Positions 51,150 to 58,564 of a DNA stretch of 64,000 bases are shown here, piece by piece; the first letter of the stretch is position 1, and each line of letters starts with the position of its first letter. The stretch lies in NCBI RefSeq assembly GCF_016623615.1, contig NZ_JAEHFX010000007.1, positions 124,001 to 188,000 of the forward strand, in the 5' to 3' direction. The position numbers and the translations under genes were made by a program. Source of the DNA: Adhaeribacter terrigena (lineage in GTDB: Bacteria > Bacteroidota > Bacteroidia > Cytophagales > Hymenobacteraceae). The notes beneath the pieces are model-generated. The model worked only from the letters and a program-made list of their open reading frames with translations, did no database searches and was not told the origin of the DNA.

Positions 51150-51237
51150 ATCTGTATCAGGAAAATACAACTTTGCCTATATAGTTTGCGTAAGTAGCGC
51201 TATAATTTTCAGGTTTTAAAACCGCAACCTATAAACT

Positions 51238-51477
51238 ATGAAAAAACTATTGATGATTTTTGCCGGAGCGGCCCTGTTTTCGTTTCAGGCCTGCCAGGGA
51301 GATACGTCGGATGGTAAAGTAAATACCAACGAGAATACTCAGGAAACCTCCCAGAGCGTGATGGATGCCGGCAACGAGGGCTCTAATGCCAGTTCCGATA
51401 CCGATTCGAGCAATGCCCGCATGGAAGAGCATACACGCATGAACCAGGCCGCCGAAGAGGCTGAACCAAAGCGCTAA
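51238..51477 (+). CDS. Small polar lipoprotein
   Basis: A 79-residue lipoprotein. The lipobox is SFQAC (Cys near 19); the mature ~60 residues are highly polar (Thr, Ser, Asn, Glu) with no predicted fold, such as STENTQETSQ-like sequence. It is probably outer-membrane bound. A box TATCAGGAAAATACAAC (51156-51172) about 65 bases upstream is shared with the region upstream of the secreted paralog at 10205. Confidence 0.65.
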   Translation: MKKLLMIFAGAALFSFQACQGDTSDGKVNTNENTQETSQSVMDAGNEGSNASSDTDSSNARMEEHTRMNQAAEEAEPKR

Positions 51478-51499
51478 GCTTTCATCCACAGCGTTTTTC

Positions 51500-51523
51500 A
51501 GCTTAAAGGCATCGCGTTTTTAA
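51500..51523 (-). repeat. Dispersed 35-bp repeat copy (AAAACGSTA family)
   Basis: Minus-strand TTAAAAACGCGATGCCTTTA, a copy with one core substitution, flanked by AGCTT/AAGCT. Confidence 0.65.
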
Positions 51524-51592
51524 GCTGGCCGCCAAGTGCATTCAGCGGCATTGCCTTAAATTTCAACATTTCCAATTTTAAATTTCTGAACT

Positions 51593-52228
51593 ATGAAGAA
51601 ATCAGTTTTCCTGTTGCTGGGCACCGGCCTGTTTGCGTTTGCCTCCTGCAACAAAACCGAAAAAACCACCTCTGATACCGCGGTGGTAACTGAAAATACG
51701 GAACCGGTAGATAACGAGGCCATGTACCGCGACCGGGCAAAAGAAGTATCGCGCCAGATGGCCCGCGACCTGCAATTTGATGCCGATACGCTTATGCAAA
51801 GCCAGGTTAGCAAGGTTTATTATACCCGCGCGCAACGTCGTAACGAGGCCCGCGGCCGATATGCTACCGATACAACCGGGATGTATGCCGAAATGCGGGA
51901 AATAGACCTTGAAGCTGATAAAGAATTCCAGCGCATCCTGAAACCAGAGCAGTATAAAGTTTACGAAACCAACCGCGTTACCTATTATGGCGGCTTCGAA
52001 GAAACGGATATGCCCAGCCCGGGCTTCGATACCAGTTCTTATGCCGCAACCACAAGTGGCGCCGCTACGGGAAGCGCCGCTTCTACCACCGGCAGCAATG
52101 CCAAGGTAAAAACCAAAACGGAAAAAGACGGCGATACCAAAACTGAAATTGAAGACGGCAAATCGCAAACTAAAATAAAGACCGATGCCGACGGCGAAAC
52201 CAAAATAAAAACCAAAGAGAGAAATTAA
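51593..52228 (+). CDS. Periplasmic helical lipoprotein
   Basis: A 211-residue lipoprotein (lipobox FAFASC, Cys near 19). The middle (residues 45-125) is helical and charged (YRDRAKEVSRQMARDLQFDADT, KVYYTRAQRRNEARGR, DKEFQRILKPEQYKVYE), similar in style to Spy/CpxP-like chaperone helices, which is only a suggestion. The C-terminal 60 residues are low complexity, rich in Lys, Thr, Asp and Glu with a repeated KTKTEKDGDTKTE-like unit. It has its own terminator. Confidence 0.65.
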   Translation: MKKSVFLLLGTGLFAFASCNKTEKTTSDTAVVTENTEPVDNEAMYRDRAKEVSRQMARDLQFDADTLMQSQVSKVYYTRAQRRNEARGRYATDTTGMYAEMREIDLEADKEFQRILKPEQYKVYETNRVTYYGGFEETDMPSPGFDTSSYAATTSGAATGSAASTTGSNAKVKTKTEKDGDTKTEIEDGKSQTKIKTDADGETKIKTKERN

Positions 52229-52261
52229 GCGAAATAATCTGCTTTATTTCCCGTTCCAGAA

Positions 52262-52293
52262 AAGCCTGCGCTAAACCCGCGGGCTTTTTTATT
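52262..52293 (+). terminator. Terminator after helical lipoprotein
   Basis: AAGCCTGCG...CGCGGGCTT stem with T-run, followed by a dispersed repeat copy (52304-52330). Confidence 0.75.
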
Positions 52294-52303
52294 GTCTGAA
52301 GGC

Positions 52304-52330
52304 CAAACGGTATGGTTTAGGCGCCTAAAA
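52304..52330 (+). repeat. Dispersed 35-bp repeat copy (AAAACGSTA family)
   Basis: CAAACGGTATGGTTTAGGCG followed by CCTAAAAG; a good match to core plus tail. Confidence 0.7.
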
Positions 52331-52380
52331 GTATGCAGGCTTTGCCTTGGGCAACTGTTGCTTAAATCTTACATTTGCGT

Positions 52381-53058
52381 ATGCTGCGTTTTTTACTTTT
52401 GCTGATCTTCTTTTCCGGTAGCAGCCTATGCCAGGCGCAAACCCAGGCCGTCTGGGTAACGGTAAGCGGGCAGGTCATGCAGGCTGAAACGAACAAACCT
52501 TTAACCGGCGTTTCGCTCGTAGCCCGGCCCAGCCGCAGTGGCACCACCACCCAGGCCGACGGCACCTTCCGCTTAAAAGCCCGCCCCGGCGATACGATCA
52601 CCTTCAGTTCGGTGGGGTTTCAAAACGCTAGCTATTTCGTATCTAAAACTCTGCTGCAAGCCAACGTGAAAATTGTATTGTTGGAAAAAAGTCAGGAGTT
52701 GCAGGAAGTGGAAATCACTACGCGGCCTTCGGCAGAAAAAATAAACCGCGTATTGCGCAACATGAAACGCGAACCCGAACCCAGCCCCACTAAAGCGCCG
52801 CCCCCACCCCAGCCCCTTTTCGAAGAAAAAGAAACAACCCCGGTAAAACCGGGTGCGATCTCCAATCCGGCTTCGTTTCTTTACGACAAGTACTCCAAAG
52901 AAGGAAAAGAACGCCAGAAAATGAACGAGATCTTAGAAGAAAAGCAACGGCTGAAACGCGATTCGGTAAACCGCAAAAAGGAAGTGGAGTACGACAAGCT
53001 TTTCCTGGATCGTAACCAGCCTTTTAAACAAAATCACTTTTATTACCGCCACCGCTGA
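52381..53058 (+). CDS. Carboxypeptidase-regulatory-like domain protein
   Basis: A 225-residue exported protein. Signal peptide LLLLIFFSGSSLCQAQ; then a CarboxypepD_reg-like domain (VSGQVMQAETNKPLTGVSLV, SGTTTQADGTFRLKARPGDTI, FSSVGFQNASYFV, about 25-105). The C-terminal half is charged and proline-rich (PAPPPPQPLFEEKET-like) and helical at the end. This is the N-terminal domain of TonB receptors without the barrel, a common stand-alone Bacteroidota surface protein of unknown role. I use the ATG at 52381 rather than a TTG at 52375. A TACATTTG box (52370-52377) touches the start. Confidence 0.8.
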   Translation: MLRFLLLLIFFSGSSLCQAQTQAVWVTVSGQVMQAETNKPLTGVSLVARPSRSGTTTQADGTFRLKARPGDTITFSSVGFQNASYFVSKTLLQANVKIVLLEKSQELQEVEITTRPSAEKINRVLRNMKREPEPSPTKAPPPPQPLFEEKETTPVKPGAISNPASFLYDKYSKEGKERQKMNEILEEKQRLKRDSVNRKKEVEYDKLFLDRNQPFKQNHFYYRHR

Positions 53059-53103
53059 TTTATTTTATTGCTTGGCTTATACTATCTTATGAGTTTTCCA
53101 GGC

Positions 53104-53123
53104 TAAAACGCTACCGTTTTTTA
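53104..53123. repeat. Dispersed 35-bp repeat copy, symmetric form
   Basis: TAAAACGCTACCGTTTTTTA reads as the family core on both strands. It lies 50 bases upstream of the uvsE start. Confidence 0.7.
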
Positions 53124-53171
53124 AACAAAAACTGCTTTTTAGGGTTAAAAGATTTCGCGCGTTTTAGCTTT

Positions 53172-54062
53172 ATGAAAATCGGATATCCCTGCATCAACGA
53201 GTCGCTTCCCTGCACCTCTTCTTCCACCTTCCGGCTGGCTTCTTTTTCGGAAGAACGGCTGCTGGAAACCACTGCCAGAAACTTCGCCTGCCTCGAAAAT
53301 ATCCTGGAATACAACGTGGCTCATAACCTGCTTTTCTTCCGGATGAGTTCGGACCTGGTGCCCTTCGCTTCGCATAAAATCTGCACGGTAGACTGGCAAA
53401 TGCACTTTAAAAGCACGTTGGAAAAGATTGGCCGCTACATTCAAAACCACGGTTTGCGTATTTCCATGCATCCCGATCAGTTTGTGGTTTTAAATTCGCC
53501 CAAACCCGAAATTGTGGAGAACAGCGTGCGCGAACTGGTTTATCAGTGCGAGGTAATGGATCTGATGCAACTGGAAAGCTCAGCCAAACTGCAGATCCAC
53601 GGCGGCGGCGTTTACGGCGATAAACCAGCCGCTATGCAGCGCTTCATCGAAACCTACGCCTTGCTGCCCGAAAACGTAAAAAACCGCCTGGTAATAGAAA
53701 ACGACGACCGTTTATACAGCCTCCAGGATTGTTTGTTTATACATGAGCAAACCGGCATTCCGATCCTGTTCGATAATTTTCACCACGAATGCCTGAACAA
53801 CGGCGAACCGATGCACGAAGCGCTGGCTTTAGCTGCACAAACCTGGCAGGAAAATGACGGCATTCTGATGATGGATTACAGCTCACAGGCCTTGGGCGAA
53901 CGCAAGGGAAAACACACCGACCAGATCGTAGAAGCACTTTTCCGGGAATTTTTACTGGAGCTGCGCGGCCTGGACCTGGATATTATGCTGGAAATAAAAA
54001 ACAAGGAAGTAAGCGCTTTAAAAGCCGTTTCTATTGCCCGCGAAATGGGTTTACTCGTTTAG
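53172..54062 (+). CDS. uvsE: UV DNA damage endonuclease UvsE
   Basis: A 296-residue TIM-barrel endonuclease that nicks DNA 5' to UV photoproducts and other lesions, starting an excision pathway independent of UvrABC. Characteristic segments are MKIGYPCINESLPCTSSSTF at the start, RISMHPDQFVVLNSP, LQIHGGGVYGDK, LVIENDDRLYS, ILFDNFHHECLN and DYSSQALGERKGKHTD, which carry the metal-binding His, Glu and Asp residues. Length fits the family. Its 3' end overlaps the convergent TIGR02117 gene by 12 bases. Confidence 0.95.
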   Translation: MKIGYPCINESLPCTSSSTFRLASFSEERLLETTARNFACLENILEYNVAHNLLFFRMSSDLVPFASHKICTVDWQMHFKSTLEKIGRYIQNHGLRISMHPDQFVVLNSPKPEIVENSVRELVYQCEVMDLMQLESSAKLQIHGGGVYGDKPAAMQRFIETYALLPENVKNRLVIENDDRLYSLQDCLFIHEQTGIPILFDNFHHECLNNGEPMHEALALAAQTWQENDGILMMDYSSQALGERKGKHTDQIVEALFREFLLELRGLDLDIMLEIKNKEVSALKAVSIAREMGLLV

Positions 54063-54752
54063 ATTCCGGAGTTTGCGCATCATTAAATGCGGCAGCGGCG
54101 CCCAGAAAACGGTTTCTACGTCCGCTTTTTTCAGCGCCGTGTTGGTCCAGCCATTGCAGGTTTTAATAAGCGAAAACCGGCCGTTGGCTTCGTAAAAATT
54201 ATCGGTGCTGGTATAACCTTTACTTTCTATGAGCAAAAACCTACCGTTTTTATCTTGCTGAAAGGTATTAAAAATGTATTGCACCAGTTTGGCGTATTGT
54301 TCTTCGGAAAGGTGCAATTTAATTTCTTTTTTACCGGGCTTAGGCGCTTTCGGCAAATAATAAACGTGCATCGCGCTTTTGCCTATGCCCAACGCAGCCG
54401 AAAGCGCTACATCTAAATTCAGGTCGCCCCATTCCGGAGTTTCCATGTAAAAGCGGCGGTTGCCCCAGCCAAAAGCAAAATGCGTGAACGTAGAATCGGC
54501 GCCAGGATAATCTTTTAAAGGCAAATGCCGGCGCCAATCGATGGTGTTTGTTTTGGCGGGCAGAACCAAATCGGTGTGCACGCCGTTATCTATAACGAAG
54601 ACCGCAATTCCCTTCTCTGCCTGCGCAAAACTATTGTTTACCGGAATAAGCCCGAAAAACACGATCAGAACGGAATATAGCAATACAAATCCCAGCAAAA
54701 AAGCGCCTAAACCCGCAACCCATCTGGCAATTTTCACGAATGCATGTTTCAT
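54051..54752 (-). CDS. TIGR02117/DUF2459 family protein
   Basis: A 233-residue protein with one N-terminal membrane helix (FLLGFVLLYSVLIVFFGLIPV) and a periplasmic domain with the family pattern: VFVIDNGVHTDLVLP, FGWGNRRFYMETPEWGD, FYEANGRFSLIKTCNGWTN. The conserved His/Cys suggest a papain-like or related hydrolase fold, but no function is known. The C-terminal coding part overlaps uvsE tail to tail. A dispersed-repeat-like core (54234-54250) lies inside the coding sequence, an exception to the intergenic rule. Confidence 0.88.
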   Translation of the reverse strand: MKHAFVKIARWVAGLGAFLLGFVLLYSVLIVFFGLIPVNNSFAQAEKGIAVFVIDNGVHTDLVLPAKTNTIDWRRHLPLKDYPGADSTFTHFAFGWGNRRFYMETPEWGDLNLDVALSAALGIGKSAMHVYYLPKAPKPGKKEIKLHLSEEQYAKLVQYIFNTFQQDKNGRFLLIESKGYTSTDNFYEANGRFSLIKTCNGWTNTALKKADVETVFWAPLPHLMMRKLRNLNE

Positions 54753-54889
54753 GCTTTTTATACGGTAACGCCTGCAAAGTAACCCTGGTCATACTAAGCA
54801 CGTGAATCTGTAAAAATTACAAAAAACCAATGCTAAAAAAATGGCACTGAAATTGCCGTTGAACCTACGAGAACAAACCTTTGAACACC

Positions 54890-55051
54890 ATGCAGAACTT
54901 ACGAGAAGAAAACAACCGCATTAGCCTGGAACTGAACCACGAAATCCGCTACTGGACCCAGCAATTAAAATGCAGTAAAGAAGAATTACGCCGTGCCGTT
55001 AGAAAAGTGGGCGCCTGCGTTACGGCTGTTCGCCGCGAACTGGCCCGGTAA
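54890..55051 (+). CDS. DUF3606 family small protein
   Basis: A 53-residue protein that a length cutoff would miss: MQNLREENNRISLELNHEIR, then YWTQQLKCSKEELRRAVRKV and GACVTAVRRELAR. The WT..L..SKEELR.AV.KVG..V.AVR..L pattern is that of DUF3606. The three-helix protein is basic and cytosolic; function unknown. It stands alone, with no terminator or promoter that I can identify. Confidence 0.8.
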   Translation: MQNLREENNRISLELNHEIRYWTQQLKCSKEELRRAVRKVGACVTAVRRELAR

Positions 55052-55147
55052 TTTTTATTGAATGTCTTTGCTGCGAATCGCGGAGAGGTTTATCAAAAAA
55101 ATCACTTCATAATGCAAAAAAAATGGCAGGCAGAACCATTCTAAAAC

Positions 55148-56599
55148 TCAGGGTTTCCGGATCAGGTTTATCAGGCCGTCTTCCGAAACCACTACCGCCA
55201 GGCAATTATGCGAACTTGTTTCTACGTAACGGATGGCCGAATTATACCGCGCACCGCGCGCTGCATTGCCATTTTCTGAAGCCAGCCCATCCAGTATCAG
55301 CCCGATAGCGTGGCAATGACCTTCGGTATCGAGCAGCATGGCGCCGTCTATCTGGGTTAATTGCCGGATAAAGCTGGGTGCCATGGCCATGGGCGAAACT
55401 TTAAAACTCTGCTTTGCCAGCCTTTTGGCTTCTTCTGCCGCACCTTCCGAAATTACCACAATAGTGCCATGCCGCAGTTTGGTTACTTCGTGCATCAGCA
55501 GCCAGAGTTTCTGCGCATTTTCTTCCGGCAGCGCCGGGAAAGTCAAACCCAGGTCGCGGCGGAATTTTTGTTCATCGAGCTGGCCCTTGGGTAAGTTCGG
55601 TACGCCATAAGCCACTTTCATCATCACGTGGCCGGCATGTACAAATTCCCAGGTATAGTGCTTCGTGAAATTGATCATAAACACTTCGGCCTTGCTGAAA
55701 TCATGGCCCGGTTTCAAACTCCCCAATCCATACACATTCACCGCATCCGAAAGCAGCCGGATATTACCTTCGGCCAGTTCCAGCAGTTTTCGCACCGAAC
55801 GGTAGTCGCGCAGCGGCACGGGCGTATCTAAGGTGAGCAATTGGTAGATTTCCGGATGGTTCCGTTTTGTCAGCAGCATAGAGCCCACGCCTTCCGAACC
55901 TTCATATTTTAAAGCCGAAATGGCGTTACAGGCATCAAACAAACCATGGCTCGAGCCGGCCGGCGTGTACATGAACCGTTTGCCGGCGGCCCGCAAAACC
56001 TCGCTGTAATCGCGGTCCAGAATACTCTTTCCGGAAGCAAATTCAGTTTCGTGCAGGGCCTTTACGCAATCGTTCAGGAATTCAGTAACCGTGGCGTCCA
56101 GGAAAGATACAGCCGGCGTGTGGGTTTGCCTGGCGGGCACCGGCGGCAGCGTGTAATGCGACAAAAACACGCTCCGGTCGAAATGCAACGTAACCAATAC
56201 CAGCAGATCGTTTACCCAAACCGGACAGGCGCACAAAGAAAGCCGGTTTTGTCCCCGTTCCAGGTTCAGTTCATTAAGCAACACCTGCAGGTTAAGCCGG
56301 AGTAATTGCTGCTGCACAATGCGTTCGTGGCGTTCGTTTTCGCTTAAGTGGCCGCTGTCTTTATAGCGTTCGGCTTCCTGTTTTTCGAATTTGGCAATCT
56401 GGAAAATAAATCCCTGAAAACGCTCAAAATCGAAACTGATCTCGTTCGGTTCCAGAATGATCGTGTGCTTTGCCTTTTTACCGGTTCTCCCGAAGGCTGC
56501 AATAGAAACTTCCGGCTTCAGGTTGCGGTCTAGGCCCGAAAAAATACCTTCGGCTGCCAGTTGCGCCGAAACCCGGAATAAGGTCTGGTTATGCCACAT
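55148..56599 (-). CDS. DAC-domain protein, divergent diadenylate-cyclase-like
   Basis: A 483-residue cytosolic protein. The C-terminal ~130 residues form a DisA_N/DAC-type domain: RHGTIVVISEGAAEEAKRLA, then the DGA motif in TQIDGAMLLDTEG (Asp418-Gly419-Ala420) and the region equivalent to GTRHRAA, here GARYNSA (449-455). The catalytic RHR motif is thus changed to Arg-Tyr-Asn. The N-terminal ~340 residues fit what I recall as a DACNV-type sensor region of Bacteroidota. The enzyme could make c-di-AMP or a related nucleotide, or be a nucleotide sensor that lost synthesis. It stands alone; no c-di-AMP hydrolase is in the window. Confidence 0.7.
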   Translation of the reverse strand: MWHNQTLFRVSAQLAAEGIFSGLDRNLKPEVSIAAFGRTGKKAKHTIILEPNEISFDFERFQGFIFQIAKFEKQEAERYKDSGHLSENERHERIVQQQLLRLNLQVLLNELNLERGQNRLSLCACPVWVNDLLVLVTLHFDRSVFLSHYTLPPVPARQTHTPAVSFLDATVTEFLNDCVKALHETEFASGKSILDRDYSEVLRAAGKRFMYTPAGSSHGLFDACNAISALKYEGSEGVGSMLLTKRNHPEIYQLLTLDTPVPLRDYRSVRKLLELAEGNIRLLSDAVNVYGLGSLKPGHDFSKAEVFMINFTKHYTWEFVHAGHVMMKVAYGVPNLPKGQLDEQKFRRDLGLTFPALPEENAQKLWLLMHEVTKLRHGTIVVISEGAAEEAKRLAKQSFKVSPMAMAPSFIRQLTQIDGAMLLDTEGHCHAIGLILDGLASENGNAARGARYNSAIRYVETSSHNCLAVVVSEDGLINLIRKP

Positions 56600-56628
56600 C
56601 TGCGCGGAAGTTTAAAATAACGGTAAAG

Positions 56629-56657
56629 AAAAACGGTAGGTTTTCAAGGCAAAAAAG
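56629..56657 (+). repeat. Dispersed 35-bp repeat copy (AAAACGSTA family)
   Basis: AAAAACGGTAGGTTTTCAAG followed by GCAAAAAAG; full core plus tail, between the DAC and DUF4112 genes. Confidence 0.75.
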
Positions 56658-56703
56658 TCTGATGCTGGTTTATGAAAAAGAAAGCGGCCTGTATGAAAGC
56701 AGG

Positions 56704-57180
56704 TTACCAAAGATCCTGGACATAACCGTAAAGCCAGCCGATCAGTTTGGCAAGTCCGTACATTACCAATGCAAAAGCGAGCACCATAATTATAATAATT
56801 ACGGTGAGGAAGCCGGTGCCCGACCCCTGGTATTTGCCTTCATGATAATGCGCTTTCAGCAGCCGCACGTTGCGCTCGTTGGCCTTATATCCAAAATCGA
56901 AAAGCGCCCCTAGTATAGGAATGCTGCCAATAACCATGTCCAGAATAATGTTCACCACCATCCGGATGATCAGGTGACGGCTGGCACCGTGCCGGGCCAT
57001 GGTAAGTACCAGCGTCCCCGAAACTGCAAATGAAGAAACATCGCCCAGGAAAGGAACCAAACCCAGGATCGGGTCCAGCCCGAAACGAAAATTCGTACCC
57101 GGCAGGCGGAACTGGCTATCCATTAAGCGCGCAACACTTTCAACCCAGCGCAATTTCTTAGCATCGTCGTTAACAGCCAT
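56704..57180 (-). CDS. DUF4112 family membrane protein
   Basis: A 158-residue protein with the DUF4112 signature: RWVESVARLMDSQFRLPGTN, FRFGLDPILGLVPFLGDV, IIRMVVNIILDMVIGSIPIL, GALFDFGYKANERNVRLL. It has two to three membrane helices, the last near the C-terminus (FLTVIIIIMVLAFALVMYGL). Found widely in bacteria and archaea, with no known function. Monocistronic. Confidence 0.9.
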   Translation of the reverse strand: MAVNDDAKKLRWVESVARLMDSQFRLPGTNFRFGLDPILGLVPFLGDVSSFAVSGTLVLTMARHGASRHLIIRMVVNIILDMVIGSIPILGALFDFGYKANERNVRLLKAHYHEGKYQGSGTGFLTVIIIIMVLAFALVMYGLAKLIGWLYGYVQDLW

Positions 57181-57277
57181 ATATAGGAGATTGATTATTT
57201 ATTTTTCCTGCTTACGGTTTTACGGCAAAAGGTTTGCAAACGTCGCAGATTTCGCTTTGCCGTTTTTTTCAGCCAAT

Positions 57278-57305
57278 AAAAAACGGTAGGCTTCCGGGCA
57301 TAAAA
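57278..57305 (+). repeat. Dispersed 35-bp repeat copy (AAAACGSTA family)
   Basis: AAAAAACGGTAGGCTTCCGG followed by GCATAAAAAC; full core plus tail. Confidence 0.75.
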
Positions 57306-57458
57306 ACTGCTACAATTATGCAGGCTTGAAAGAAAACGGGAAACGCTATGATCTAAGGCACAAAAAATGCATACCCCGGCAGAATAAAAAACGTGCCAAA
57401 ATTTCCCTGCTCTGTGTTAAAAACAACTGATTTACTATAATTAAGCCAATAAAATACT

Positions 57459-57466
57459 TACCTTTG
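57459..57466 (+). promoter_or_regulatory. -7 element of the exopolysaccharide operon
   Basis: TACCTTTG matches TAnnTTTG. The -33 region is less clear. The first large gene starts about 190 bases downstream, implying a long untranslated leader. Confidence 0.55.
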
Positions 57467-57509
57467 CGGGCTTAATATCTGAAATTACGCAGCCACGATA
57501 AAGTCCCTG

Positions 57510-57629
57510 ATGGAGGGAAAAGGAAGAAGAAAAAGCGTCACCGGTTTGTTGTTAAGAATCGAAGGCCGTAAAAATCTCCTCTTGTTCTCCCTGAAAGTGC
57601 GCCTGAGAACGCGGGTAAGATCAGTGTAA
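57510..57629 (+). CDS. Possible 39-residue basic leader peptide
   Basis: An ATG-started frame in the leader encodes MEGKGRRKSVTGLLLRIEGR and a further 19 residues ending RLRTRVRSV. It is rich in Arg, Lys and Leu and ends 26 bases before the exporter gene. There is no family to compare and no clear ribosome binding site. It could be a leader peptide controlling the operon, or chance. Confidence 0.25.
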   Translation: MEGKGRRKSVTGLLLRIEGRKNLLLFSLKVRLRTRVRSV

Positions 57630-57655
57630 TCATACGAATTCGTTTAAAAACCTAT

Positions 57656-58444
57656 ATGAGAGTTCTATTCCCCGTGCTACTGATCATAGCACTGGCAACA
57701 TCCTGCGTCAGCCAGAAAGAGGTAACTTACTTTCAGGCCGCAGATCTAAACAAAGATTCCGGTCAGGTTGCGGTGCAGGAAAAATATATCCGTCAGCTTC
57801 AGCCCGGCGATATTCTTTCCATTCTCGTGAGCAGTTTAAGCCCGGAAGCCAGCGCGATGTTCAACCCCTACCAGATGGGCAATAATATGAACATGCAGCA
57901 ACAAACTACCCAATCTACGGCACCTACCCCGGCTACCGGTTTCCTGATAGATGAAGAAGGCGCCATAACCTTACCATTGGTGGGTAAAATAAAACTAGCC
58001 GGGCTTACTACCGGCGAAGCGGGCACCCTTCTCACCAAAAGCCTGGACAAGTACCTGCAGCAACCCACCGTGAACGTACGCATCATCAATTTTAAAGTTT
58101 CAGTTTTAGGCGAAGTTACCCGCCCGTCGGTTTACACCATCCCGAACGAAACGATCACGTTGCCCGAAGCCCTGGGCCTGGCCGGCGACCTGACCATTTA
58201 CGGCAAACGCAACAACATCCTGGTGATCCGGGAAACGGAAGGGAAACGCTCCTTTAACCGGGTAGACCTCACCAAACGCGATTTTTTCAATTCCCCTTAT
58301 TATTACCTGCACGCTAACGATGTGATTTATGTAGAGCCCACCGCCGGCCGCATCACCTCTACGGACCGCGCTGTGCAACTGGCGCCGGTAGTTTTAAGCG
58401 GCTTAAGCATTGTAGCAGTAATTTTAACGGCATTTTTAAGATAA
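57656..58444 (+). CDS. Polysaccharide export outer-membrane lipoprotein (Wza-like)
   Basis: A 262-residue lipoprotein (lipobox LATSC, Cys17). It has the Poly_export domain (YIRQLQPGDILSILVSSLSP, EGAITLPLVGKIKLAGLT, PTVNVRIINFKVSVLGEV) and an SLBB-like segment (TIPNETITLPEALGLAGD). A C-terminal hydrophobic helix (VVLSGLSIVAVILTAFL) closes the protein, as in Bacteroidota members that also contact the inner membrane. It would form the export channel for exopolysaccharide. First gene of the operon; the kinase gene follows after 120 bases. Confidence 0.93.
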   Translation: MRVLFPVLLIIALATSCVSQKEVTYFQAADLNKDSGQVAVQEKYIRQLQPGDILSILVSSLSPEASAMFNPYQMGNNMNMQQQTTQSTAPTPATGFLIDEEGAITLPLVGKIKLAGLTTGEAGTLLTKSLDKYLQQPTVNVRIINFKVSVLGEVTRPSVYTIPNETITLPEALGLAGDLTIYGKRNNILVIRETEGKRSFNRVDLTKRDFFNSPYYYLHANDVIYVEPTAGRITSTDRAVQLAPVVLSGLSIVAVILTAFLR

Positions 58445-58564
58445 CCGCATTTTAGTTCGCATAAAAGCATAGCCAATTAAACTTAATTCAGGCACGCCTT
58501 GTTTGCCCCGAAGCTTCGAAAAAACAGCAGCATTTAAGAATAACAGGTGCAATAATATTTTCAG

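Larger units (their letters stand above)
57181..57655. other. Leader region of the exopolysaccharide locus
   Basis: Holds a dispersed repeat (57278-57305), a partial one (57341-57352), a promoter element (57459-57466) and a ~180-base transcribed leader with a possible short basic ORF (57510-57629). Purine-rich GGAGGGAAAAGGAAGAAG (57512-57529) could pair with CTCCTCTTGTTCTCCCT (57577-57593), so the leader may fold. Confidence 0.55.

Noticed and set aside
54234-54250. Dispersed repeat core inside the TIGR02117 gene
   Set aside because: Not used as a repeat feature: it is in frame in a conserved coding region and may be chance, as may similar strings in pheT (near 47550) and in the kinase gene (near 59053).
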